DNA of 64,000 bases from Mycobacterium sp. 1164966.3 (GTDB lineage Bacteria > Actinomycetota > Actinomycetes > Mycobacteriales > Mycobacteriaceae): positions 1 through 64,000 of the forward strand of contig NZ_LZSG01000041.1 of the NCBI RefSeq assembly GCF_001665395.1, written 5' to 3'. The translations under genes and the position numbers were made by a program. This document shows positions 21,361 to 30,294 of this stretch, one piece after another. The notes below the pieces were generated by a model that was not told the DNA's origin, ran no database searches, and worked only from the letters and a program-made list of their open reading frames with translations. Numbering within the stretch: position 1 is the stretch's first letter; each line of letters begins with the position of its first letter.

Positions 21361-22101
21361 GTGAGCACGGTCACGAACGCGGAGCCCGATTCCGGGGCCT
21401 CAACCGCAGACGCCAATTCCGGCACCGTCGCCGAGCAACTGGTCGAAGGCGTAGCCCGGGTACTGACCAGGCCACGTTTCCGCGGCTGGATTCACGTGTA
21501 CGCCGCAGGGATCGCGGTGTTCGCCGGTGCATCGCTGGTCGCAGTCTCGTGGGCGCTGGCATCCACCCGCGCCGGCCTGGCGACGCTGGGCTATACCGCG
21601 GCGACGATCTTGATGTTCACCGTCAGCGCCACCTATCACCGCGTCCAATGGAAGTCCGCGACCGCCCGAACTTGGATGAAGCGGCTGGACCACTCGATGA
21701 TCTTCGTGTTCATCGCCGGCAGCTACACGCCGTTTGCGTTGCTGGCGCTGCCCCGGGATCAGGGCCGTCTGGTGCTGTGGATCGTGTGGGGCGGCGCTCT
21801 GGCCGGCGTCCTGCTGAAGATGTGCTGGCCGTCGTCACCGCGCTGGGTGGGCGTGCCGCTGTACCTGATGCTGGGCTGGGTTGCGGTGTGGTTTACCGGC
21901 ACGATCCTGCACAACGCCGGAGTGGCCGCGATGGTGCTGCTGTTCGTCGGCGGCGCCCTGTACAGCATCGGCGGCATTCTCTACGGCCTGCGCTGGCCCG
22001 ACCCGTGGCCGACGACATTCGGATACCACGAGTTCTTCCACGCCTGCACCGCGGTAGCGGCGATCTGCCATTACATCGCCATGTGGTTCGTGGTGTTCTA
22101 A
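21361..22101 (+). CDS. hemolysin III / progestin-receptor-like membrane protein
   Basis: A 246-aa seven-helix membrane protein of the hemolysin III family (PAQR superfamily), homologue of Rv1085c. Conserved features are the metal-type residues in [28 protein letters not shown] and the C-terminal [20 protein letters not shown]. Relatives are putative hydrolases or receptors; haemolytic activity is documented for only a few. The GTG at 21361 gives near-homologue length with AAGGGA 11 nt upstream; an ATG at 21325 in frame is the alternative. It is divergent from the prenyl synthase and convergent with the thioredoxin-domain gene. Confidence 0.85.
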   Translation: MSTVTNAEPDSGASTADANSGTVAEQLVEGVARVLTRPRFRGWIHVYAAGIAVFAGASLVAVSWALASTRAGLATLGYTAATILMFTVSATYHRVQWKSATARTWMKRLDHSMIFVFIAGSYTPFALLALPRDQGRLVLWIVWGGALAGVLLKMCWPSSPRWVGVPLYLMLGWVAVWFTGTILHNAGVAAMVLLFVGGALYSIGGILYGLRWPDPWPTTFGYHEFFHACTAVAAICHYIAMWFVVF

Positions 22102-22122
22102 CCTGCATCGGCTCGCGAACGT

Positions 22123-22144
22123 GCGTGTCGGTACAGCGACACGC
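22123..22144. terminator. hairpin between convergent genes
   Basis: GCGTGTCG and CGACACGC form a perfect 8-bp stem around GTACAG, in the 72 bp between the stops of the hemolysin III gene and the thioredoxin-domain gene. No U tract follows on either strand. Its position makes a bidirectional terminator plausible. Confidence 0.45.
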
Positions 22145-22173
22145 CGCGTGGACCGTCATTTTGCACGCTCGGG

Positions 22174-24192
22174 CTAAGCCCCGGGCACGCCCAAATTATC
22201 CGCGAGCTGCGCGGCTCCGGTGACCGGTAGGTCGCATGTCCTGCCGCGGCACACATAAGCGGAGTCGGCGCCACCAACGCGGTCCCGGCCGATCAACAGG
22301 GCCGTCGAATCCCGCTCACCGCCGACGACTATCGACCCGCCTGGTGCCAGCCGACGGGCCTCCCCCAGCAGAGACGACGTCGACGGGTCGCACGCCACCG
22401 CGATCTGCAGCGGTCCGCGCACCGCGGCTTCGGCGACGGCCAGCCAATGCCCGGCCGAGCGCGGCGCCCGCGCCAGCAGGACCGCACTCGTGCGCAGCGC
22501 GTCGGCCGCCGCCCGCAGATAACGCTCGGCCCGTTCGCCGTCGACGAGATGCGCGGCGGTCAACAACGCCTCCGTGATCGACGACGCGCCCGCCGGAGTC
22601 GCGCCGTCCAGCGGGTCGGCCGGCCGGACCACCAGCTGCTCGGCGTCGTCGGCCGTGTCGAACCAGCGGCCGGGCTGCTGCGGGTCAGCGAAGTGCCGCA
22701 ACGCAGTATCCAGCAAATCGGTGGCCGCCGTCAGCCAGCCGTCGTCGGCGGTGAGCTGGTATAGCGCCAGCAGCCCGGTGGCCAGCATCGCGTGGTCCTC
22801 GAGGATTCCGGCGCTGTCGCCCACCACGCCACCGAGGCTGGCCCGGCGCAGCCGACCGTCGACGACATGCAGGTTCAGCAGCTTGGCCGCGCATCGCTGC
22901 GCGGCTTGCGCCAACTCGGGTTCGGCTAGCGCGACACTGGCTTCGGCCAACGCCGTAATCGCCAGCCCGTTCCACGAGGTGACGACCTTGTCGTCGCGTC
23001 CGGGCTGGACCCGGTTAAGTCGCGCCGCGAGCAGCGCGGTGCGAATCCGTTCGCCGCGTTGCGGATCGTCCGGATCGGTCGGCAACTGCAGCACCGAGGC
23101 CCCGTGTTCGAAGGTGCCGGCCGGGGTGACCGCGAAAAGCTCTGCCGCCCAACGGCCGTCGTCGGCGCCGAGTACCTCCGTGAGCTGGGTGGGCGTCCAG
23201 ACATACGTCGAGCCCTCGCGGCCGTCAGCGTCGGCGTCCAGCGAGGACGTGAACATGTCGTCGACAGCTAGGTCGTCCAGCAGAAACCGTGCGGTCTGCG
23301 CGGCGACCCTGCGCGCCAAGGGATTTTCGGTGCGCCGTGCCCAGTGCGCATACACCCGCAACAGTAATGCGTTGTCGTACAGCATCTTCTCGAAATGCGG
23401 TACCACCCAAGCGTTGTCGACGCTGTAGCGGGCGAAGCCGCCGGCCAGTTGATCGTAAATCCCACCGCGTGCCATCGCATTGCCGGTGCGTGAGACAGCC
23501 TCCAGCGCTGCGGGCGAACCGGTGCGTTCGTAGTTCCGCAGCAGCGCCTCCAGCAATGCCGACGGCGGGAACTTGGGCGCTCCGCCGAAGCCGCCGTGAA
23601 CCGTGTCCTGATCGCGCAGCACCGCCGCGACGGCGTGGTCGCACAGTGCCGGCGCCACATCCGTGCCAGCGGCCCCCGGGAATGCCGCAGCCATGGAGCG
23701 CAATTCGCCGGCGATCCGGTCGGAGGCTTCCTCGACCTCGTCGCGACGCCTCCGCCAGGTCTCGGACACAGCTGAAAGTAATTGCAGGAAGCCCGCTTTC
23801 GGATAGTAGGTGCCGCAGAAGAAGGGCCGGCCGTCGGGCGTGAGGAAACAGGTCATCGGCCAACCGCCCTGCCCGGTGAGCGCTACGGTGGCATTCATGT
23901 AGACCGCGTCGATGTCGGGCCGTTCCTCCCGGTCGACTTTGACGCAGACGAACCCCTCGTTCATGACGGCAGCCACGTCGGCGTCCTCGAACGATTCGTG
24001 AGCCATCACATGACACCAGTGGCAGGCCGCATAACCGATGGACAACAGGATCGGCACGTCGCGCTCGGCGGCGTCGGCCAGCGCCTGCGCCGTCCACTGC
24101 TGCCAATGCACCGGATTGTCGGCGTGCTGGCGCAAATACGGGCTCGTGGCCAGCCCGAGGGTGTTGGTCTGCGAGGCGTCAGCCGGGCTCAT
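22174..24192 (-). CDS. DUF255 thioredoxin-domain protein (Rv1084-like)
   Basis: A 672-aa cytosolic protein of the YyaL/SPATA20 family. Residues 1-165 are a thioredoxin-like DUF255 domain with a CxxC in GYAACHWCHVMAHESFED and the DREERPDID segment. The rest is an (alpha/alpha)6-barrel resembling N-acyl-glucosamine epimerases (ARGGIYDQLAGGFARYSVD, WVVPHFEKMLYDNA). The biochemical role is not established for the family. The start overlaps the small membrane-protein gene by 14 bp, making it the last gene of the mca operon. This hints at redox or thiol metabolism linked to mycothiol, which is inference. Confidence 0.9.
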   Translation of the reverse strand: MSPADASQTNTLGLATSPYLRQHADNPVHWQQWTAQALADAAERDVPILLSIGYAACHWCHVMAHESFEDADVAAVMNEGFVCVKVDREERPDIDAVYMNATVALTGQGGWPMTCFLTPDGRPFFCGTYYPKAGFLQLLSAVSETWRRRRDEVEEASDRIAGELRSMAAAFPGAAGTDVAPALCDHAVAAVLRDQDTVHGGFGGAPKFPPSALLEALLRNYERTGSPAALEAVSRTGNAMARGGIYDQLAGGFARYSVDNAWVVPHFEKMLYDNALLLRVYAHWARRTENPLARRVAAQTARFLLDDLAVDDMFTSSLDADADGREGSTYVWTPTQLTEVLGADDGRWAAELFAVTPAGTFEHGASVLQLPTDPDDPQRGERIRTALLAARLNRVQPGRDDKVVTSWNGLAITALAEASVALAEPELAQAAQRCAAKLLNLHVVDGRLRRASLGGVVGDSAGILEDHAMLATGLLALYQLTADDGWLTAATDLLDTALRHFADPQQPGRWFDTADDAEQLVVRPADPLDGATPAGASSITEALLTAAHLVDGERAERYLRAAADALRTSAVLLARAPRSAGHWLAVAEAAVRGPLQIAVACDPSTSSLLGEARRLAPGGSIVVGGERDSTALLIGRDRVGGADSAYVCRGRTCDLPVTGAAQLADNLGVPGA

Positions 24193-24466
24193 CGCCCGGT
24201 CCCGGGCGGGGCTCGTGCCCGGCCCCGCCCACGGTGTCGGTGCCCTCGTCCGCCGCCTGGTCGAGCTCAGGGTTGTCGCGGTCGAACGACTTGGGGACCT
24301 TCTTGAGTTGCCGGTTCATCGAACGCAGCAGGAACAGTGTCGCGATCACCAGCAGCACGATCACCAGCAGCCCGAACGGGCTGGCCTTGCCGAAATCGGG
24401 ACCGGTGTTGTGCGGGGTCCCTTCAGCGAGCAACCGGGCGCTCGTCGCGAACAACAGCTGATTCAC
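24179..24466 (-). CDS. small single-pass membrane protein (Rv1083-like)
   Basis: A 95-aa protein with one transmembrane helix (about 30-48, [20 protein letters not shown]) and a charged C-terminal tail ([22 protein letters not shown]). The GTG at 24464-24466 overlaps the mca stop by 4 bp (GTGA), and the 3' end overlaps the DUF255 gene by 14 bp, so translation of all three is probably coupled. The frame runs further upstream inside mca, but the homologue starts here. Function unknown; it may tether the neighbouring enzymes to the membrane (inference). Confidence 0.85.
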   Translation of the reverse strand: MNQLLFATSARLLAEGTPHNTGPDFGKASPFGLLVIVLLVIATLFLLRSMNRQLKKVPKSFDRDNPELDQAADEGTDTVGGAGHEPRPGPGDEPG

Positions 24467-25335
24467 CCGTCCGACTCGATTCCGGCGAACAGGTCGCTCT
24501 CGGGCAGGGCGACGGGCACCCGCGAGCGGGCCAACTCGTATTCCTCCGTCGGCCACAGCCGCTGTTGCCACGCGATCGGCGCGGCGAAGAATTCGGCGTT
24601 CGGGTCGATCTGGGTGGCGTGCGCCCGCAGCGCGTCGTCGCGCCGGCTGAAATATCCCGAGCACTCGACGCGGGTGGTCACCCGGTCGGCGAACACGTCA
24701 TGGCTGGCGTCCCAAAGCTCGAGCCATTTCTTGAACGGCCCCTCTTGCCCGTGCCTGACGAATTCGTCCTGCAGTACCTGCATCCGCTGGCGCAGGAAAC
24801 CGTGAATGTAATACAGCTTGGAAACCGTCCAGGGGTCTCCGGCGTCCTTGAAGCGGCAGTAGTCCCCGGCCGCCTCGTAGGCTGCCACCGACACCTGGTG
24901 GCAGCGGATGTGGTCGGGATGCGGGTAACCGCCGTTCTCGTCGTAGGTGAGCATCACGTGCGGCCGGAACTCGCGGACCACCCGGACCAAGGCAGCGGTG
25001 GACACTTCCAGCGGAACCAGCGCGAAACAGCCGTCGGGCAACGGCGGCGGAAGGTCGCCTTTGGGCAGCCCGGAGTCGACGAAACCCAGCCAGGTGTGCT
25101 CCACCCCGAGGATCTCGGCCGCCTTTGCCATCTCGTCGCGCCGGATCTCGGCGATGTGCCCGTGCACGTCGGGCAGGTCCATGGCGGGGTTGAGGATCTC
25201 GCCACGTTCGCCGCCCGTCAGCGTCACCACCAGAACGCGGTGCCCCTCTTCGGCGTAGCGGGCAAGGGTGGCGGCACCCTTGCTGGACTCGTCGTCGGGG
25301 TGGGCGTGCACCGCCATCAACCGCAGCTCGCTCAC
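24463..25335 (-). CDS. mca: mycothiol S-conjugate amidase
   Basis: Mca cleaves mycothiol S-conjugates to release mercapturic acids for export, the key step of mycothiol-dependent detoxification. The 290-aa protein has the zinc motif [17 protein letters not shown] near residue 10, the third ligand in [12 protein letters not shown], and [12 protein letters not shown] typical of the MshB/Mca family. The GTG at 25333-25335 is the family start; the open frame continues 52 codons without similarity. It heads a coupled operon with the Rv1083- and Rv1084-like genes and is divergent from the DUF4307 gene. Confidence 0.96.
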   Translation of the reverse strand: MSELRLMAVHAHPDDESSKGAATLARYAEEGHRVLVVTLTGGERGEILNPAMDLPDVHGHIAEIRRDEMAKAAEILGVEHTWLGFVDSGLPKGDLPPPLPDGCFALVPLEVSTAALVRVVREFRPHVMLTYDENGGYPHPDHIRCHQVSVAAYEAAGDYCRFKDAGDPWTVSKLYYIHGFLRQRMQVLQDEFVRHGQEGPFKKWLELWDASHDVFADRVTTRVECSGYFSRRDDALRAHATQIDPNAEFFAAPIAWQQRLWPTEEYELARSRVPVALPESDLFAGIESDG

Positions 25336-25386
25336 GTGTCCCCTCGTCGGTCCGCCTGATCGCCCCTTGGGGTCTTCAGCTGACCC

Positions 25387-25392
25387 TATAAT
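25387..25392 (+). promoter_or_regulatory. TATAAT -10 element
   Basis: A perfect TATAAT lies 11 nt before the ATG of the DUF4307 gene. Transcription would then start within about 5 nt of the start codon, giving a nearly leaderless mRNA. No convincing -35 hexamer is seen at 16-18 bp. Confidence 0.6.
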
Positions 25393-25403
25393 TCCAAATT
25401 CCG

Positions 25404-25853
25404 ATGGCTGCATCCTGTTCGCCCGACCCCGGCACGGACGTGTCACGTCCCGAAGCGCGCTATGGACGTGCGCGGCTGTCCAGAAGGTCACGTCGCCGTG
25501 TCGCCATCGCGCTTACTTTGCTGGTGCTGGTGGCCGGCGTTGTCATCGCCATCATCGGCTACCGACGGCTGGGCACCAGCGCTGTGTCGGGCACGCTGGC
25601 CGGCTATCAATTGATCGACGACGAGACGGCATCGGTGACGATCAGCGTGACGCGCTCGGACCCGTCGCGGCCGGTGGACTGCATCGTGCGGGTCCGCGCC
25701 AAAGACGGCAGCGAAACGGGCCGACGGGAAGTGCTGGTGCCGCCGTCCAGCCAGGGCACGGTGCAGGTGACGACGACGCTGAAATCCAGCAAGCCGCCGG
25801 TGATGGCGGACATCTACGGTTGCGGCACCAACGTACCGAGCTATCTACGCTGA
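25404..25853 (+). CDS. DUF4307 membrane protein (Rv1081c-like)
   Basis: A 149-aa protein with a basic N-terminus ([11 protein letters not shown]), one transmembrane helix (about 32-53, [19 protein letters not shown]) and an extracytoplasmic beta-rich DUF4307 domain with paired cysteines (DCIVRVR and IYGCGTN). Those cysteines probably form a disulfide outside the cell. Function unknown. It lies upstream of greA on the same strand, 250 bp away, in the order seen in H37Rv. Confidence 0.85.
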   Translation: MAASCSPDPGTDVSRPEARYGRARLSRRSRRRVAIALTLLVLVAGVVIAIIGYRRLGTSAVSGTLAGYQLIDDETASVTISVTRSDPSRPVDCIVRVRAKDGSETGRREVLVPPSSQGTVQVTTTLKSSKPPVMADIYGCGTNVPSYLR

Positions 25854-26103
25854 CGGCCACCGCGCGTCTGGGCTCGTGATAGGCACAAATGCCCACATCG
25901 ATTGTTTCCGCAGTGGTAACATAGATGAATGCACGGTTCCGGCTGGGGCCGTGTATTGCTGCATTAGTGGCCGTAAGCAGAACGGGGCGGCAGCACGACG
26001 GGTCGGGGGCCCAGACGGGTTGGGAACTCAGGCGCGGTCCGGTCAGCCTGGATCGAAAGCTTGCGCGGATACGCGGAATCGAGAACACAAGGAGCGCGAC
26101 GAG

Positions 26104-26598
26104 ATGACGGATACTCAGGTCACCTGGTTGACCCAAGAGTCACATGACCGACTCAAGGCCGAGCTCGATCAGCTGATTGCGAACCGTCCGGTCATCGCCG
26201 CGGAAATCAACGACCGCCGTGAGGAGGGCGACCTGCGCGAGAACGGCGGGTATCACGCCGCCCGCGAGGAGCAGGGCCAGCAGGAGGCCCGCATCCGACA
26301 GTTGCAGGACCTGCTGAACAACGCCAAGGTCGGCGAGGCGCCCAAGCAGTCGGGTGTGGCGCTGCCGGGTTCGGTGGTGAAGGTCTACTACAACGGCGAC
26401 GAGTCGGACACCGAGACGTTCCTGATCGCTACCCGCCAAGAGGGCGTCAACGACGGCAAACTCGAAGTGTTCTCGCCGAACTCACCGCTGGGCGGCGCCC
26501 TGATCGACGCCAAGGTGGGCGAGACGCGCAGCTACACCGTGCCCAACGGCAACACCGTCGAGGTCACACTCGTCAGCGCGGAGCCCTACCACTCGTAG
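26104..26598 (+). CDS. greA: transcription elongation factor GreA
   Basis: GreA rescues backtracked RNA polymerase by stimulating transcript cleavage. The 164-aa protein has the N-terminal coiled coil with acidic tip ([22 protein letters not shown], split: [12 protein letters not shown] then [10 protein letters not shown]) and the C-terminal FKBP-like domain ([18 protein letters not shown]). The ATG at 26104 has AAGGAG about 9 nt upstream. The preceding 250 bp has no gene; TAACAT at about 25917 could be a -10, which would give a 5' leader of roughly 170 nt. Confidence 0.96.
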   Translation: MTDTQVTWLTQESHDRLKAELDQLIANRPVIAAEINDRREEGDLRENGGYHAAREEQGQQEARIRQLQDLLNNAKVGEAPKQSGVALPGSVVKVYYNGDESDTETFLIATRQEGVNDGKLEVFSPNSPLGGALIDAKVGETRSYTVPNGNTVEVTLVSAEPYHS

Positions 26599-26655
26599 CC
26601 TCTGTCGCGAGATGGGCGATCGCCAGCCCCCGCATTTCAGTGCAATCCCTGAACG

Positions 26656-26833
26656 GGCTTTCGGTGTCGGCTTTGGTTGTGACTGACGGCTTTCGTTGTG
26701 AACTGACGGCTTTCGGTGTGTACTGACGGCTTTGGGTGCGAATGCAGGGCGGGGATCGGCGCTTATTTCCGCCCTGGCTGCACACCGAAAGCCGCCAATT
26801 CACACCCAAAACCAAGGATTCACTCCCACAACC
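26656..26833. repeat. inverted array of 20-bp units around a core (element B)
   Basis: In the 332-bp gap between convergent greA and metB. Four tandem units (26669-26687, 26688-26707, 26708-26727, 26728-26747; for example GGCTTTCGGTGTGTACTGAC), with a partial unit from 26656, lead to a 26-bp GGCGG...CCGCC core (26748-26773). Three units in reverse orientation follow (26774-26793, 26794-26813, 26814-26833). The first reversed unit reads GGCTTTCGGTGTGCAGCCAG. Unit length, consensus, core and flip match element A at 12167-12333. The remaining 100 bp up to the metB stop has no gene. Confidence 0.85.
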
Positions 26834-26930
26834 AGAACTATGAATGTGGCCGCGGGCACCTCGACACGAGTCTTCTGTCCACCCGCAGCAAATTGTTTGG
26901 GGTGCAAAAACTTGACGCTGCTCGCGGTGC

Positions 26931-28100
26931 TTAGCCGAGGGCCTGTTCCAGATCGGCCAACAGGTCGGCGACGTCCTCGATGCCGACCGACAGCCGCACC
27001 AAGTCGTCGGGTACTTCCAACTGCGAACCGGCCGTCGACGCGTGCGTCATCGCGCTGGGATGTTCGATCAGCGACTCCACCCCACCCAGCGACTCCGCCA
27101 GGATGAACACCCGCGTGCGCGCGCACAGATCCTCCGCGGCCCGACGCCCGGCCCGCATCCGCACCGACACCATCCCGCCGAAGCCCGACATCTGCCGCGC
27201 GGCGATCTCGTGCCCCGGATGGGTCGGCAGACCCGGATACAACACGTCGCTCACCGACGGATGCCCAGCCAGGAATTCCGCTACGGCAAAGGCGTTTTCG
27301 CTGTGCCGCTGCATCCGAAGCACCAGAGTCTTCAAGCCGCGCATCGTCAGGTAGGCGTCGAACGGGCCCGGCACCGCGCCGGCCCCGTTCTGCAGAAAGG
27401 CGAAAGCGGCGTCCAGCTCTTCGTCGTTGGTGACCAACGCGCCGCCCACCACATCGGAGTGGCCCCCGATGTACTTGGTGGTCGAATGCAGCACCACATC
27501 GGCGCCTAGTGTCAACGGCTGCTGTAGCGCAGGTGAGGCAAACGTGTTGTCCACCAACACTTTTACCGGCTTGTCGGCGGTGTGTCGGGCAGCCAGCCCG
27601 GCGATTGCCGCGATATCGGCGATGGAAAGCAGCGGGTTGGTCGGTGTTTCCACCCAGATCACCCGGGTCCGGGGTTTGAGCGCCGCAGCGACAGCGTCCA
27701 GGTCGGCCAGCGACACCGGGGTGTACTCGATACCCCACTGCGTGAACACCTTGTCGATCAAGCGAAATGTGCCGCCGTAGGCGTCGTTCGGGATGACCAC
27801 ATGATCCCCGGGTCGCAGCATCGCCCGCAGCGCACAATCGGTCGCCGCCATCCCGGAACCGAAGGCCCGTCCACAAGAACCGTCTTCCACCGCGGCCAGC
27901 GCAGCTTCCAATGCGGCCCGCGTCGGGTTGCCGGTGCGCGCGTATTCGAATCCGCCACGCAGACCGCCGACACCATCCTGGGCGAATGTGCTGCTCGCGT
28001 AAATCGGGGTGTTCACCGCGCCCGTCGAAGGGTCGGGGCGGTATCCGGCGTGGATGGCTTTGGTAGCCAGTCCGGTAAACGCTTCGGAGTTTTCGGTCAT
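26931..28100 (-). CDS. metB: cystathionine gamma-synthase/lyase
   Basis: A 389-aa PLP enzyme of the Cys/Met metabolism family. The Schiff-base lysine is in VLHSTTKYIGGHSDVVGG near residue 210, with YARTGNPTRAALE and SLGGVESLIEHPSAMTH as family motifs. H37Rv Rv1079 is annotated MetB; gamma-synthase and gamma-lyase activities are hard to separate by sequence. The ATG at 28098-28100 (MTENSEAFTG) was chosen over 24 upstream codons overlapping pra. It follows cbs and pra on the same strand, so the cluster can run transsulfuration between homocysteine and cysteine. Confidence 0.92.
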   Translation of the reverse strand: MTENSEAFTGLATKAIHAGYRPDPSTGAVNTPIYASSTFAQDGVGGLRGGFEYARTGNPTRAALEAALAAVEDGSCGRAFGSGMAATDCALRAMLRPGDHVVIPNDAYGGTFRLIDKVFTQWGIEYTPVSLADLDAVAAALKPRTRVIWVETPTNPLLSIADIAAIAGLAARHTADKPVKVLVDNTFASPALQQPLTLGADVVLHSTTKYIGGHSDVVGGALVTNDEELDAAFAFLQNGAGAVPGPFDAYLTMRGLKTLVLRMQRHSENAFAVAEFLAGHPSVSDVLYPGLPTHPGHEIAARQMSGFGGMVSVRMRAGRRAAEDLCARTRVFILAESLGGVESLIEHPSAMTHASTAGSQLEVPDDLVRLSVGIEDVADLLADLEQALG

Positions 28101-28108
28101 CGGCGTCT

Positions 28109-28720
28109 TCAGATCGGCAGACAAACCGTCGTCATGATCTTGTCCGCCAGGGTTTGACGCTTCCCGTCCCACAGCGGCAGCAGAAAACCGATATAACAGA
28201 TAGCCGCGTCGGCCGTGTGCGCGAGTTGGCGCAAGACGGACATCCCGAAACCGAGCGGCTGCCCGGTGATTTCGCTGACCACCTTGAACTTCATGAGCGA
28301 CTTGCCGATGCTCGACCCGGTGGTGCCCTGGCGGTAGCCGTTATTCCACAACATGTAGCCGAACCCGGCCGACAGCAGCACGACCAACAACACTGCGCCG
28401 ATGACCGAGGGCTCGGAGCACTGCGTGGTTGCGGTGTACCCCGAGACATTGCTGACGCACGAGCCCGAGCTGAGCACGGCGTTGAGCACTGCGCCGATGC
28501 CGATCACAAGGTAGACCGGGCCGTAGTCGATGAGCCCCGCCAGCGCCCGGGTGGTCCACGGCGTGTAGTTCTCCGTCGGCTGAGCCCGCACCGCCGGCCC
28601 CGGTGGTGGCGGCGCAACGGCACCCGATGGCGGGGGCGGCGGCGGATAGGACATGCCGCCGGGCAGCGGAGGTGGCGGGGGCGGTGGGGAGATCTCGCCA
28701 GGAGGCGGATGTTCGGTCAT
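28109..28720 (-). CDS. pra: proline-rich RDD-family membrane protein (Pra)
   Basis: Homologue of the mycobacterial proline-rich antigen Pra (Rv1078). The 203-aa protein has an N-terminal Pro-rich arm (about 1-50, many PPPPPP runs) and an RDD domain with three or four transmembrane helices (TRALAGLIDYGPVYLVIGIG, then TTGSSIGKSLMKFKVV, QTLADKIMTTVCLP). The ATG at 28718-28720 is the family start. metB begins 8 bp after its stop, so the two are probably co-transcribed. RDD proteins may be transporters; the role here between cbs and metB is unknown. Confidence 0.9.
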   Translation of the reverse strand: MTEHPPPGEISPPPPPPPLPGGMSYPPPPPPSGAVAPPPPGPAVRAQPTENYTPWTTRALAGLIDYGPVYLVIGIGAVLNAVLSSGSCVSNVSGYTATTQCSEPSVIGAVLLVVLLSAGFGYMLWNNGYRQGTTGSSIGKSLMKFKVVSEITGQPLGFGMSVLRQLAHTADAAICYIGFLLPLWDGKRQTLADKIMTTVCLPI

Positions 28721-28824
28721 GGGCAACCTTCCACTCGGAAGACACAAACCAGGGAAGAAGTTGAACTAGGCCGCATTACCGTACCTGAGCGCCTTGATGC
28801 GGCAGTGTCGTCGGGGACCTTCGG

Positions 28825-30219
28825 CTACCGTCGCCGCGGCCCTTCGGAGAGGAAGCCCAACAAGTCGTACCGGGTGATGACGCCGACCGGTTTGCCTTGT
28901 TCCACCACCATGAGCGCGTCGAAGTCACGCAAAGCCTTGCCTGCCACGCTGATCAGTTCACCGGCGCCGATCATCCGCAGCGGTGGACTCATGTGCTCGG
29001 CCACCGCGTCGGCCAAGTTGGCCCGTCCCTCGAATACGGCGGAGAGCAGTTCGCGTTCGGAGACACTGCCGGCGACCTCGCCGGCCATCACCGGCGGCTC
29101 AGCGCCGACGACGGGCATCTGGGATACCCCGTACTCGCGCAGGATGCCGATCGCGTCGCGCACGGTTTCCGACGGGTGGGTGTGCACCAGGTCGGGCAGC
29201 TCGCCGGATTTCCGGCGCAGCACGTCGCCGACAGTGAACTCGTCGGTCGACCCGTCGAGGCGGCTGCGCAGGAACCCGTAAGACGACATCCACGCGTCGT
29301 TGAAGATCTTCGACATGTAGCCGCGGCCGCCGTCGGGCAGCAGCACGACGACCAGCGCCTCCGGCCCGGCCTCGGCGGCAACCTTCAGCGCGGCCACCAC
29401 CGCCATGCCGCATGACCCACCCACCAGCATCGCCTCTTCGCGCGCCAACCGCCGGGTCATGTTGAAGGAGTCGGAGTCCGACACCGCGATGATCTGGTCG
29501 GGCACGGTCGGGTCGTACGCGGCCGGCCAGAAGTCTTCACCCACCCCCTCGACCAGATATGGCCGGCCGGCGCCGCCCGAATAAACCGATCCCTCGGGAT
29601 CGGCGCCGACGATGCGCACCCGACCACCCGACACCTCCTTGAGGTAGCGACCCGCACCCGTGATCGTTCCGCCAGTGCCGATGCCGGCGACAAAATGTGT
29701 CACCTTGCCATCGGTGTCGGCCCACACCTCCGGGCCGGTGGTCTCGTAGTGGCTGGCCGGGCCCGCGGGGTTGGCGTACTGGTCCGGTTTCCAGGCACCG
29801 TCGATCTCCTCGACCAGCCTGTCGGACACGCTGTAGTAGCTGTCAGGGTCGTCGGGAGGCACCGCGGTCGGGCAAACCACCACTTCAGCGCCGTAGGCGA
29901 GCAGCACATTGCGCTTGTCCTCGCTGACCTTGTCGGGGCAGACGAAGACGCATTTGTAGCCGCGGTGCTGGGCGACGAGCGCCAGCCCGACCCCGGTGTT
30001 GCCCGACGTGGGTTCGACGATCGTGCCGCCCGGCTTGAGCTGGCCGCTGGCCTCGGCGGCGTCGATCATCTTGGCCGCGATCCGGTCTTTGGAGCTGCCG
30101 CCGGGATTGAGGTACTCGACCTTTGCCAACACGGTGCCGGCACCGGGCGGGACGACGGAGTTCAGGCGAACAAGTGGCGTACCGCCGATGAGGTCACTGA
30201 TGTGCTGCGCAATCCGCAT
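28825..30219 (-). CDS. cbs: cystathionine beta-synthase
   Basis: Cbs condenses serine (or O-acetylserine) with homocysteine to cystathionine. The 464-aa protein has a PLP fold-type II domain (PLP lysine in LNPGGSSKDRIAAKM near 40; PTSGNTGVGLALVAQ; GIGTGGTITGAGRYLKE) and two C-terminal CBS domains (about 340-464), the mycobacterial architecture in which these may sense adenosyl ligands. It is 104 bp upstream of pra-metB on the same strand and probably leads that cluster. Confidence 0.95.
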   Translation of the reverse strand: MRIAQHISDLIGGTPLVRLNSVVPPGAGTVLAKVEYLNPGGSSKDRIAAKMIDAAEASGQLKPGGTIVEPTSGNTGVGLALVAQHRGYKCVFVCPDKVSEDKRNVLLAYGAEVVVCPTAVPPDDPDSYYSVSDRLVEEIDGAWKPDQYANPAGPASHYETTGPEVWADTDGKVTHFVAGIGTGGTITGAGRYLKEVSGGRVRIVGADPEGSVYSGGAGRPYLVEGVGEDFWPAAYDPTVPDQIIAVSDSDSFNMTRRLAREEAMLVGGSCGMAVVAALKVAAEAGPEALVVVLLPDGGRGYMSKIFNDAWMSSYGFLRSRLDGSTDEFTVGDVLRRKSGELPDLVHTHPSETVRDAIGILREYGVSQMPVVGAEPPVMAGEVAGSVSERELLSAVFEGRANLADAVAEHMSPPLRMIGAGELISVAGKALRDFDALMVVEQGKPVGVITRYDLLGFLSEGPRRR

Positions 30220-30294
30220 GCATTCATCGTCTCAGGCGATTTCGGGCCGCGCACAACCACTCCACCGGCCCGGTACAGCCGGACCGTCTCATCG

